In this document: positions 24,470 to 33,168 of the stretch, one piece after another
How the letters are laid out: each line of letters starts with the position of its first letter
How positions within the stretch are numbered: the first letter of the stretch is position 1
NCBI RefSeq assembly: GCF_003100395.1
Contig: NZ_CP029210.1
Span: 2,170,001-2,234,000, forward strand
Reading direction: 5' to 3'
DNA from: Aquabacterium olei
GTDB lineage: Bacteria > Pseudomonadota > Gammaproteobacteria > Burkholderiales > Burkholderiaceae_C
DNA length: 64,000 bases
Notes under the pieces: generated by a model
What the model was told of the DNA's origin: nothing
Databases searched by the model: none
Seen by the model: only the letters and a program-made list of their open reading frames with translations
Translations under genes and position numbers: made by a program

Positions 24470-27400
24470 TCAGGAGCGCGATGTGCTGGCGGCGCGGCTG
24501 TCCACCGCGCAGTCCGTTGCAGCGGGCTGCGTCATCCGGTCCCACTCGGTCATGGCCGATTGCACCTGGGCATGGCGCACCACCCCGAAACCCTTGATGC
24601 GCTCGGCCACTGACAACAGGCTCACGGCCTGATCCAGCGTCTGCGGGGTCAGCGTGGCCGCGCACTGGTCGACCAGCCGCTCGTAGCGGGCCAGCACCGC
24701 CCGGTCTTCGCGGCGGTCGGCCGTCCAGCCGAACGGGTCATACCAGTGGTGACGCAGGCCCTTGAGCCGGGACAAGCCCGCCATCAACATCTGCCAGCCC
24801 GCACCGAACGCATGCTTGGCAGGCCGCCACGTGCCCGCCACCATCCGCCCACCACCCAGCCGTCCGAGCCCCGGCGGCGCCAGGTGCCAGACCACGCGGT
24901 AATCGCCTTCGAACTGCGCTTCCAGCTGCCGCGTGAAGGCCGGCGAAGTCAGCAGCCGGGCCACCTCGTACTCATCCTTGTAGGCCATGAGTCGGGCCAG
25001 CTGCCGCGCCGCCACACGGGTCACACGGTTGCTGCCCAGCGCGGCCTCGGCCTGCCGCAGCGGCTCGATGCGGGCGATGTAGCGTGCTGCATAGGCTTCG
25101 TCCTGATACTCGCGCAGCCAGGCGGCATGGCGGCTCAGCACCGTGTCGAGCGGCTCGCTGTCGGGCCGGCGACCGGCTGCCCACTGCACCGTGCGTGTGG
25201 GCGCCAACAGGCGGGCCACGCCCACCGGGTCGTGCGCCACCCGCCGTCCCCATTCGAAGGCGGCCAGGTTCTTCTCCACCTGCACGCCATTGAGTTCGAT
25301 GGCGCGCCGCAACGTGGCGCCCTGCAGCGGCACCCAGCCGCGCTGCCAGGCCATGCCCAGCATCATCGGGTTGGCGTAGATGGCATCACCCAGCATGCGC
25401 TCGGCGAGTTGCACCGCGTCGACCTTGACGGTGCGACCCGGGCCCACGGCCCCCTCGATCTGGCTTTCGCAGGCAGCGCCGGGGAACTGCCAGCCCGCGT
25501 CCTGCATCAGCGCTGCGGTGGGAGTGTGGTGCGTGTTGAGCGCCACGTGGGTGCGCCCCTCGCACAGCACGGCCTGGGTCTGCACGTGGGCGGCCACGAT
25601 GGGGTCACAGGCAATCAGCAGATCGGCCTCGGCCATGCCCACCCGCGTGGTGTGAATGCCGGCCGGGCCGTCCGCAATCTGCACATGGCTCCAGGTGGCG
25701 CCGCCCTTCTGGGCCAGGCCGGCCGCCTCCTGGGTGATGACGCCCTTGCCCTCCATGTGGGCCGCCATGCCGAGCAATTGCCCAATGGTGATGACGCCCG
25801 TGCCACCGATACCCGCCACCACGATGCCCCAGGCCTGTGGCGCGGCCGGCACCTGGGGCTTGGGCAGCGGCGGCAGCGCCGCGAGATCCGGCAGGCCGGC
25901 CTGAGGAGAAGGCGCACGCAAGCGCCCGCCCTCCACCGTGACGAGGCTGGGGCACAGCCCGTTCAGACAGGAAAAATCCTGGTTGCAGCTGCTCTGGTTG
26001 ATGCGGCGCTTGCGGCCCAGCGGCGTCTCCACCGGCTCGACGCTCAGGCAGTTGGACTGCACCGCGCAGTCGCCACAGCCTTCGCACACGGCTTCGTTGA
26101 TCACCACCCGGCGTTGCAGCGCAGGCAGCTTGCCGCGCTTGCGGCGGCGGCGCTTCTCGGTGGCGCAGGTCTGCTCGTAGACGATGGCGGTGCAGCCGGG
26201 CTCGTCGCGCAGGCTACGCTGCAGGGCTTCCAGCTCGTCACGGTGGTGCACGGTGACCCCGGGGGCCATGTCCGGCGTGCGGGCGTGGCGCTCGGGTGCG
26301 TCGCTCACCACAACGATGCGGCGTACACCTTCGGCCTGCAGCTCGCGGGTCATCGCGGCCACACTCAGGTTGCCGTCCAGCGGCTGGCCCCCCGTCATCG
26401 CCACCGCGTCGTTCACCAGAATCTTGTACGTGACGTTGACCCGCGCCGCCACCGACTGCCGGATCGCCAGCAGCCCCGAGTGGAAGTAAGTGCCATCACC
26501 CAGGTTGACGAACACGTGCGGCTCGTCGGTGAACGGGGCCTGCCCCACCCAGCCCACGCCCTCGCCGCCCATCTGCGTGACCATGCTGGTCTGTCGGTTC
26601 ATCCACAACGCCATGTAGTGGCAGCCGATGCCCGCCATGGCACGCGAGCCTTCCGGCACACGGGTGGAGGTGTTGTGCGGGCATCCGCTGCAGAACCACG
26701 GGGCGCGTTCGGCCGAGGCGCCCTGGGCGGCCAGGGCCTGCTCCTTGGCATCGATCACGCGCAGGCGCTCGGCCATGCGGGCGCGCAGCGCCGGGTCGTG
26801 CCCGTCGAGCAGGCCCAGGCGCTCGATGCGCTGGGCCACGGCCCGGGCAATGAGCGCCGGGTTCAGGTCGGCCTTGGCCCGCAGCAACCAGCGCGAGGCC
26901 GGGTTGGCCACCGACCACTCGCCCCCGGTGAAGTCGCCCTCGGGCTCGCTGAACTTGCCCAGCACGTTGGGCCGCACGTCTTCGCGCCAGTTGTAGAGCT
27001 GCTCCTTGAGCTGGTACTCGATGACCTGGCGCTTTTCCTCGATCACCAGGATCTCCTGCAGCCCCGTGGCAAAGGCCCGGGTGATGCTGGCCTCCAGCGG
27101 CCACACCACGGCCACCTTGTGCACGCGCAGCCCGATGCGCGCACAGGTGGCATCGTCCAGCCCGAGGTCGAACAGCGCCTGACGCAGGTCGTTCCAGGCC
27201 TTGCCGCTGGCAATCAGGCCCAGCCGGGCGTTCGGGCTGTCGATCACCGTGTGGTTCAGGCGGTTGGCGCGCACATAGGCCAGCGCCGCGTACCACTTGT
27301 GGTCCATCAACCGCGCTTCCTGCTCCAGGGGCGTGTCGGGCCAGCGGATGTGGACACCCCCTTCGGGCATCGCAAAGTCATCGGGCAGCGCGATCTGCAC

Positions 27401-28087
27401 GCGGTCCGGGTCGACCTGCACGGTGGTGGACGATTCGACCACTTCCTGGATGGTCTTGAGCGCCGTCCACACGCCGGCGTAGCGGCTCATGGCCAGGGCG
27501 TGCAGCCCGAGGTCCAGGATCTCCTGCACGCTGCTGGGGAAAAAGACGGGGAAGCCGCAGGCCTTGAAGACGTGGTCGCTCTGGTGCGCCACCGAAGAAC
27601 TCTTGGCCACATGGTCGTCGCCCGCCACGGCCACCACCCCGCCCAGCGGCGCCGTCCCCGCCATGTTGGCGTGCTTGAAGACGTCGACGCTGCGGTCCAC
27701 GCCGGGGCCCTTGCCGTACCAGATCCCGAAGACGCCGTCGACGTGGTGCGGGCCGGGGCCCAGGTGCAGCTGCTGGGATCCCCACACGGCCGTGGCCGCC
27801 AGCTCCTCGTTCACGCCAGGCTGGAAGACGATGTGGTGGGCCTTCAGATGCTCGCGTGCCTGCCAGAGGGCCTGGTCATAGCCACCCAGGGGCGAGCCCC
27901 GGTAGCCGCTGATGAAGCCGGCCGTACGCAGCCCGGCCTGGGCATCGCGCGTGTGCTGCAGCAGGGGCAGGCGCACCAGCGCCTGAATGCCGCTCATGAA
28001 GGCGGGGCCGCGCTCGAGCGTGTACTTGTCGTCCAGCGTGAGGGTGGATAGCGCGCGGCGCACGTCGGCCGGCAACGGTGCGTTCAT
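24470..28087 (-). CDS. Indolepyruvate ferredoxin oxidoreductase, fused alpha and gamma/beta domains
   Basis: Large (1205 residues) thiamine-diphosphate enzyme that oxidatively decarboxylates aryl- or branched-chain 2-oxoacids to acyl-CoA, passing electrons to ferredoxin. N-terminal pyrimidine-binding domain; then a cofactor region with CSGCPHNTSTRVPEGSRAMAG and cysteines of the TPP domain; an [Fe-S] module near VCEGCGDCAVQSNCLSV and CNQDFSCLNGLCPS; and finally a gamma-type domain beginning GIGGTGVITIGQLLGMAAHM with AAGLAQKGGATWSHVQ. The single-chain form is usual in proteobacteria that lack the separate IorA and IorB. Some relatives act on phenylpyruvate. The C-terminal 200 residues fit the DUF6537-type extension of this family. 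Confidence 0.9.
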   Translation of the reverse strand: MNAPLPADVRRALSTLTLDDKYTLERGPAFMSGIQALVRLPLLQHTRDAQAGLRTAGFISGYRGSPLGGYDQALWQAREHLKAHHIVFQPGVNEELAATAVWGSQQLHLGPGPHHVDGVFGIWYGKGPGVDRSVDVFKHANMAGTAPLGGVVAVAGDDHVAKSSSVAHQSDHVFKACGFPVFFPSSVQEILDLGLHALAMSRYAGVWTALKTIQEVVESSTTVQVDPDRVQIALPDDFAMPEGGVHIRWPDTPLEQEARLMDHKWYAALAYVRANRLNHTVIDSPNARLGLIASGKAWNDLRQALFDLGLDDATCARIGLRVHKVAVVWPLEASITRAFATGLQEILVIEEKRQVIEYQLKEQLYNWREDVRPNVLGKFSEPEGDFTGGEWSVANPASRWLLRAKADLNPALIARAVAQRIERLGLLDGHDPALRARMAERLRVIDAKEQALAAQGASAERAPWFCSGCPHNTSTRVPEGSRAMAGIGCHYMALWMNRQTSMVTQMGGEGVGWVGQAPFTDEPHVFVNLGDGTYFHSGLLAIRQSVAARVNVTYKILVNDAVAMTGGQPLDGNLSVAAMTRELQAEGVRRIVVVSDAPERHARTPDMAPGVTVHHRDELEALQRSLRDEPGCTAIVYEQTCATEKRRRRKRGKLPALQRRVVINEAVCEGCGDCAVQSNCLSVEPVETPLGRKRRINQSSCNQDFSCLNGLCPSLVTVEGGRLRAPSPQAGLPDLAALPPLPKPQVPAAPQAWGIVVAGIGGTGVITIGQLLGMAAHMEGKGVITQEAAGLAQKGGATWSHVQIADGPAGIHTTRVGMAEADLLIACDPIVAAHVQTQAVLCEGRTHVALNTHHTPTAALMQDAGWQFPGAACESQIEGAVGPGRTVKVDAVQLAERMLGDAIYANPMMLGMAWQRGWVPLQGATLRRAIELNGVQVEKNLAAFEWGRRVAHDPVGVARLLAPTRTVQWAAGRRPDSEPLDTVLSRHAAWLREYQDEAYAARYIARIEPLRQAEAALGSNRVTRVAARQLARLMAYKDEYEVARLLTSPAFTRQLEAQFEGDYRVVWHLAPPGLGRLGGGRMVAGTWRPAKHAFGAGWQMLMAGLSRLKGLRHHWYDPFGWTADRREDRAVLARYERLVDQCAATLTPQTLDQAVSLLSVAERIKGFGVVRHAQVQSAMTEWDRMTQPAATDCAVDSRAASTSRS

Positions 28088-28159
28088 CTCGGGCCTCCCG
28101 GGTCAGGAAGATCGTTCACGGGCACACCACCTTGTGAGCGGGCGCCCGCCAGGCAAACC

Positions 28160-28186
28160 GTAGGACAGCTTCAATGTAGGACGGCT
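28160..28186 (-). repeat. Imperfect direct repeat upstream of the indolepyruvate oxidoreductase gene
   Basis: GTAGGACAGCT (28160-28170) and GTAGGACGGCT (28176-28186) differ at one base and have a 16-base period. They lie 73-99 bases upstream of the start at 28087, in a 249-base divergent gap with no other gene, and could bind a regulator. Confidence 0.4.
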
Positions 28187-28336
28187 GCGCGCCGGCGAAC
28201 TCGGTACTTTCACGGAGCCCGGCCGGTGTGCGCACAGGGCTTTGCGTGCCGGCGCGGCGCGGTGTGCAGGCTTGCGTCACACTCTGCGGTTGCCCGCAAC
28301 CTGGCGGGCGACCCCGCCAACGCACCGACAGCCACC

Positions 28337-29386
28337 ATGCAATACCGTCCGCTGGGCCGCACCGGCCTCCAAGTCAGCGTCATCGCACTGGGCACCATGA
28401 CCTGGGGCGAACAGAACACCGAAGCCGACGCCCACGCGCAGCTCGATGCCGCGCTCGACGCCGGGGTGAACTTCATCGACACGGCCGAGATGTACCCGGT
28501 GCCGCCCCGCGCCGAAACCCAGGGTCGCACCGAGCAATACATCGGCACCTGGCTGAAAAAGACCGGACGGCGCGAGGACATCGTGCTGGCCACCAAGGCC
28601 ACCGGCCCTTCACGCCAGCCGGGCCGCCCTTCGCATGTGCGCGGTGGCCGCCTGAACTTCACCCGCGCCAACCTGGAAGAGGCCGTCAACGCCAGCCTGC
28701 AGCGACTGCAGACGGACCACATCGACCTGTACCAGCTGCACTGGCCCGACCGCACGGCGCCGATCTTCGGCCAGCGCAGTTACGTGCATGCGCCGGATGA
28801 AGACACCGTGCCCATCGAAGAGACGCTGGACGCCCTGCAGGGCCTGGTGCAGGCGGGCAAGATTCGGCACTTCGGCGTGTCGAACGAGGCACCGTGGGGC
28901 CTGAGCCGCTTCCTCACCCTGGCCGACTACAAGGGCCTGCCGCGGGCGGCCAGCATCCAGAACGCCTACAGCCTGGTCAACCGGCATTTTGAACTGGGGC
29001 TGTCGGAGATCGCCCTGCGCGAGCAATGCGGGCTGCTGGCCTATTCGCCGCTGGCGTTTGGCGTGCTGAGCGGCAAGTACCTGAACGGCGCCCGGCCCGA
29101 GGGCGCCCGCCTGACGTTGTTCGAGCGCTTCTCGCGCTACAACGAGCCGGGCATCACGGCGGCCACCGCGGCGTATGTGGCGCTGTTCCGCGAACATGGG
29201 CTGGACCCGGCCCAGGCTGCGCTGGCTTTCGTCAACAGCCGGGCTTTCGTCACCGCCAACATCATCGGGGCGACGACGATGGCGCAACTGCAGACCAACA
29301 TCGCCAGCATCGACCTGGTGCTCTCGCCCGAGGTGCTGGCCGGGATCGAGCAGATCCAGGCACAGTGGCCCAACCCCGCCTGCTGA
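28337..29386 (+). CDS. tas: Aldo/keto reductase, Tas-like
   Basis: NADPH-dependent aldo/keto reductase of 349 residues, close in length and sequence to E. coli Tas. It begins MQYRPLGRTGLQVSVIALGTM, and the catalytic tetrad is visible: Asp in FIDTAEMYP, Tyr in the same segment, Lys in LATKATG and His in QLHWPDR. The Tas-type long insertion (GRLNFTRANLEEAV and the HAPDEDTVPIEETLDAL region) is present. Physiological substrate unknown. The frame stays open to 28226 but the family starts at 28337. It faces the indolepyruvate oxidoreductase gene head to head across 249 bases and gshA tail to tail. Confidence 0.88.
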   Translation: MQYRPLGRTGLQVSVIALGTMTWGEQNTEADAHAQLDAALDAGVNFIDTAEMYPVPPRAETQGRTEQYIGTWLKKTGRREDIVLATKATGPSRQPGRPSHVRGGRLNFTRANLEEAVNASLQRLQTDHIDLYQLHWPDRTAPIFGQRSYVHAPDEDTVPIEETLDALQGLVQAGKIRHFGVSNEAPWGLSRFLTLADYKGLPRAASIQNAYSLVNRHFELGLSEIALREQCGLLAYSPLAFGVLSGKYLNGARPEGARLTLFERFSRYNEPGITAATAAYVALFREHGLDPAQAALAFVNSRAFVTANIIGATTMAQLQTNIASIDLVLSPEVLAGIEQIQAQWPNPAC

Positions 29387-29410
29387 CCGATTGAGCCTGG
29401 TCGGCCAGCT

Positions 29411-30952
29411 TCAGCGGCCGGGCTTCACGCCCAGGCCCAGCCGATCGGGCGACAGATAGGCCTGCCGATAGACCTCGAACGGCATGGAGTCGGCGGCCTC
29501 GATCCGGGCCTGTTCGGCGTGCGAAGCCTCGGCTTCGGCAGACAGCTCGCGCAGGCGGCTCTGGCTCAAGGGATGAGCCAGCAAGGCGGCCTGGGCCTGG
29601 GCAGACAGCGCCTGCACCAGCGCGACATGGCCTCCCTCCGGCACATCGGCCATGGCCTGCAGCACGCGGGCGGAAGGCAGGGTGTCGGGCGCTGCCAGCT
29701 GGGCCAGCGCGCCCGCCAGCACACGGGCATGGTCGTCGCCGCCGTTCAAGGCGTCGAGGCGGCGGGCGATCGGCTCGCAGCCACGCAGCACCTCGGCCGC
29801 CCAATCCAACAGCACAACCGGCTCGCCCCGCCGGGTCAGGCACAGGCCCGGCTCGCGGCCGCGCGATGCAGTCAGCTGCTGGTTGCGTGCCAGTGCAGCG
29901 ATCTCCTGCGGCGTGTCGGGCGGGCTGTCGCTCAGCAGGCAGTGCAGCAGGAACATGTCGAGCATCCGCATGGTGTCGGCGTCGATGCCCACCGGCAGGA
30001 AGGGCTGCAAGTCCATGCAGCGGACTTCGACGTACTCGACGCCCCGCTCGCGCAAGGCGTGCAAGGGCCGCTCGCCTGGAAAGATCACCCGCTTCGGACG
30101 AATGGCGCTGTAGAACTCGTTCTCGATCTGCAGCAGCGAGGTGCTGAGCTGGCGATAGCCGCCCTGCCCGTCCTGGATGCCGATGGCTTCGTAGGCCGGG
30201 TAGGGCCTCACCAGCGCGTCGTGCAGCGAGGCCGCATAGCCGTCCAGTCCGTTGTAGCTCACGCACAGCGCGCTCTGCGCGTCGCTCTGGTAGCCCAGCC
30301 GCCCCATGCGCAGCGAGGTGGCGTGCGGCAGGCCCAGCGTGTCGCGGCCCAGTGGCTGCAAACCGTGCTCCAGCCCGTCCACAAAGTGGGCGGGCACGGC
30401 GGGCGACGCGCCGAACAGCGTCAGCAGCACGAAGGCATGGCGGCGGAAGTTGCGGATCAGGCCGAAGTAGGCGTCACTGTCCAGCCCCGGAAAGGACCAG
30501 TTGTAGTGGATGCCGGAAATCGTCTGCATGCGCGGGCCATAGCGGTGCGCCAGACCGTGGCGGTACACGGTCTTGGCCCGTCCCACATTCGAGCTGCCGT
30601 ACTGCCCGATGGGGATGTCGGCGTCGGCTGGCAGCTCGCCGGGCATGCTGGCCGACCACATCTGCTCGCCAGCGGGTTGCAGCACGTGGTGCACGAAGCG
30701 ATGCACCTCGGTGAGCTCGTCGACGCAGGCCTGCGCGCTGTCATGCACGCCGGTCACCAGCTCGAGCTGCGATTCGCTGAAATCCGTGGTGATGTGCGGG
30801 TGGGTGAGCGCCGAGCCGAGCGCCTGCGGATGCGGCGTGTGCACCAGCCTGCCCTGCGCGTCGGTACGCAGGCCTTCTTTCTCGACGCCACGGCGCATGC
30901 CACGCAGCTGGGCGTCGGTCAGGTCGTGCAGGCGGTCCGTCAGGCTGGACAA
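29411..30952 (-). CDS. gshA: Glutamate-cysteine ligase (gamma-glutamylcysteine synthetase)
   Basis: First enzyme of glutathione synthesis, gammaproteobacterial-type GshA, 513 residues. Motifs include RRGVEKEGLRTDAQG near 20-34, DFSESQLELVTGVHDSA, the MQTISGIHYNWSFPG substrate segment and LGRLGYQSDAQS. It starts at TTG (30952), supported by GAGGAG eight bases upstream; the first downstream ATG (MRRGVEKEG) would cut into the conserved N-terminus. It lies downstream of hisC on the same strand, separated by 105 bases that contain a GC hairpin (31021-31041) but no T-run. Confidence 0.93.
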   Translation of the reverse strand: MSSLTDRLHDLTDAQLRGMRRGVEKEGLRTDAQGRLVHTPHPQALGSALTHPHITTDFSESQLELVTGVHDSAQACVDELTEVHRFVHHVLQPAGEQMWSASMPGELPADADIPIGQYGSSNVGRAKTVYRHGLAHRYGPRMQTISGIHYNWSFPGLDSDAYFGLIRNFRRHAFVLLTLFGASPAVPAHFVDGLEHGLQPLGRDTLGLPHATSLRMGRLGYQSDAQSALCVSYNGLDGYAASLHDALVRPYPAYEAIGIQDGQGGYRQLSTSLLQIENEFYSAIRPKRVIFPGERPLHALRERGVEYVEVRCMDLQPFLPVGIDADTMRMLDMFLLHCLLSDSPPDTPQEIAALARNQQLTASRGREPGLCLTRRGEPVVLLDWAAEVLRGCEPIARRLDALNGGDDHARVLAGALAQLAAPDTLPSARVLQAMADVPEGGHVALVQALSAQAQAALLAHPLSQSRLRELSAEAEASHAEQARIEAADSMPFEVYRQAYLSPDRLGLGVKPGR

Positions 30953-31057
30953 GGGCGCTCTCCTCAGTGGAATCCGGGCCCGCGAAGTTAACAGAACCCG
31001 GTGAAGCGTGCTTGACGCCGCCGGGCAGCCCTTGAGCCCGGTCAGATCAGGTGCACG

Positions 31058-32152
31058 TCATCCACGGCCGACAATGGCCGCCAACGCATCAAGCAGGGCC
31101 GACACCTGCTCGGGCGTGCCCACCGTGATGCGCAGGAAATCGGCAATGCGCGGCTTGTCGAACTGGCGCACCAGAATGCGGCGCTGCCGCAGCGCAGCGA
31201 GCAGTTCCGGTCCCGCGTGACCGGGGTGCCGCGCAAAGACGAAGTTCGCCTGCGAGGGCAAGACCTCGAACCCGAGGTCCACCAGCCCCTGGCTCAGCAC
31301 CGAGCGGGCCGCCATCACGCGGCGCCGGGTCTGCTCGAACCAGGCCTCGTCTTCCAGTGCGGCCACCGCACCGGCCTGGGCCAGCCGGTCGAGAGGGTAA
31401 GAGTTGAAACAGCCTTTGATGCGCTCCAGCCCTTCGATCAAGGCCGGGTGGCCGATGGCAAAGCCCACGCGCAGCCCCGCCAGCGAGCGCGACTTCGACA
31501 GCGTCTGCACCACCAGCAGGTTCGGGTAGACCGGCACGAGCGACACCGCCGACTCGGCACCGAAGTCGACGTAGGCTTCGTCGACCACCACGACCGACGT
31601 CGGGTGGGCCTCGAGCAGGGCCCGGATCGCAGCCAGCTCCAGTGCGCATCCGGTGGGGGCGTTGGGGTTGGCGATCACGATGCCGCCATTGGGCTCGCCG
31701 TAATCTGCCGGGTTCACCGAGAAGTCAGCCCGCAGCGGCACGGGCTGCAAGGCGATGTCGAAGAGCCGCGCGTACACCGGGTAGAAGCTGTAGCCGATGT
31801 CCGGCGTGAGCACCGGCCGGCCGTGCCGCAACAGCGCGCGGAACACGTGGGCCAGCACCTCGTCCGATCCGTTGCCCACGAACACCTGGCCGGCATCCAG
31901 CCCATGCCGCCGGGCCACCGCCTGCTTGAGCGCCGTGGCATCCGGGTCGGGGTAGAGACGCAGGGCATCGCCGGTGGCCTGGCGAATGGCTTCAAGAACG
32001 GCCGGCGAGGGCCCGTACGGGTGCTCGTTGGTGTTGAGCTTGATCAGGCCGGCGATCTGCGGCTGCTCGCCCGGGGTGTAAGGGCTGAGGTCGGCAACGC
32101 CCGCGCTCCAGAACGGCGAGACGCCCGACGGGCTGGGGATGGCAACGGTCAT
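31058..32152 (-). CDS. hisC: Histidinol-phosphate aminotransferase
   Basis: PLP enzyme (364 residues) converting imidazole-acetol phosphate to histidinol phosphate in histidine synthesis. The motif [20 protein letters not shown] is diagnostic, as are [25 protein letters not shown] and the PLP-lysine segment [15 protein letters not shown]. It is outside a his operon, as is frequent for the extra HisC copies of Burkholderiales, so it may be a second copy with a broader aromatic substrate range; sequence alone cannot say. The frame runs to 32215 but the ATG at 32152 is the natural start. Confidence 0.88.
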   Translation of the reverse strand: MTVAIPSPSGVSPFWSAGVADLSPYTPGEQPQIAGLIKLNTNEHPYGPSPAVLEAIRQATGDALRLYPDPDATALKQAVARRHGLDAGQVFVGNGSDEVLAHVFRALLRHGRPVLTPDIGYSFYPVYARLFDIALQPVPLRADFSVNPADYGEPNGGIVIANPNAPTGCALELAAIRALLEAHPTSVVVVDEAYVDFGAESAVSLVPVYPNLLVVQTLSKSRSLAGLRVGFAIGHPALIEGLERIKGCFNSYPLDRLAQAGAVAALEDEAWFEQTRRRVMAARSVLSQGLVDLGFEVLPSQANFVFARHPGHAGPELLAALRQRRILVRQFDKPRIADFLRITVGTPEQVSALLDALAAIVGRG

Positions 32153-32244
32153 GGTGCAAGGGATCAGGACAAGCGCACATGATAGGCCCCGGCCCGAGGG
32201 ACGCCTGAGCGACAATCCCCCTGCTGTCCCCTCGGAGTTTTCGC

Positions 32245-33150
32245 TTGATCGTCCGCCCTCGCCCCAACTGGCTGCGCATGCTTTTCGTCTGGCGCGGCTC
32301 CATCATCCTGCGCATCCTGCCCCAGCTGATGGTGGTCACCGCCATCTCGATCATCGTCGTGATCTTTCACGGCGAACTGCTGCACTGGAAGGTCACGCTG
32401 ACCACGGTGCCCTTCTCGCTGGTGGGCGTGGCGCTGGCCATCTTTCTGGGCTTTCGCAACAGCGCCAGCTACGACCGCTACTGGGAGGCGCGCAAGCTGT
32501 GGGGCAAGCTGCTGGTCGACAGCCGGGGCTTCACGCGGCAACTGATCAGCTCGAACGTGCCCGACGCCCTGCCCCTGGCGCGCGCCGTGGCCGCCTTCGT
32601 GCACGGCACACGCCACCACCTGCGTCGCACCGACGCCACGGCCGAAATGCAGCGGCTGCTGCCACCCGAGGTGCTGCCCATGCTCGCAGACCGCCGCGTG
32701 CCCCCCATGCAGATCCTGGCGTGGTTGGCGGCCCGCGTGGCAGCCCTGCGGGCGCAAGGGCGCATCGACAGCGTGCAGGCGGTGGAGCTGGACCGCAGCC
32801 TGGGCGGCCTCAACGAAGCCTTTGGCGGGTGCGAGCGCATTGCCTTCACCCCCCTGCCCTTCACCTACTCGGTGATCCTGCACCGCACGGTGTACCTGTA
32901 CTGCCTGATGCTGCCCTTCGGCCTGCTGGACGCCATCGGCTTCATGACGCCGTTGATGGTCGCCTTCGTGGCCTACACCTTCTTCGCCATCGAGGCCCTC
33001 AGCGACGAGATCGAAGACCCGTTCGGCGTGGAGCCCAACGACCTGCCCCTGCTCGCCCTGTCATCGGGCATCGAGGCCTCGGTGCTGGAACTGCTTGGCG
33101 AGCGCGACCTGCCGCCCGTGGTCGAGCCAGTGGATCACCTGTTGAGCTGA
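32245..33150 (+). CDS. Bestrophin family (UPF0187) ion channel
   Basis: Bacterial bestrophin-like membrane protein of 301 residues. It begins [20 protein letters not shown], has [31 protein letters not shown] at about 55-85, the hallmark pore region and conserved NS.YDR.WE pattern, and the C-terminal [37 protein letters not shown]. Family homologues form pentameric cation or anion channels. The start is TTG at 32245, chosen because GGAG lies eight bases upstream and because relatives begin at this point; the next ATG (32278) would remove conserved residues. It is divergent from hisC. Confidence 0.87.
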   Translation: MIVRPRPNWLRMLFVWRGSIILRILPQLMVVTAISIIVVIFHGELLHWKVTLTTVPFSLVGVALAIFLGFRNSASYDRYWEARKLWGKLLVDSRGFTRQLISSNVPDALPLARAVAAFVHGTRHHLRRTDATAEMQRLLPPEVLPMLADRRVPPMQILAWLAARVAALRAQGRIDSVQAVELDRSLGGLNEAFGGCERIAFTPLPFTYSVILHRTVYLYCLMLPFGLLDAIGFMTPLMVAFVAYTFFAIEALSDEIEDPFGVEPNDLPLLALSSGIEASVLELLGERDLPPVVEPVDHLLS

Positions 33151-33168
33151 TCCCGACGCACCACAGGC

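Noticed and set aside
24746..28051. Plus-strand open frame of 1101 codons opposite the indolepyruvate oxidoreductase gene
   Set aside because: Antisense shadow of a strongly supported enzyme gene; no recognisable motif and His/Arg/Gln-rich composition.
31021..31041. Intrinsic terminator after hisC
   Set aside because: CCGGGC/GCCCGG form a six-base-pair stem, but no T-run follows on the minus strand.
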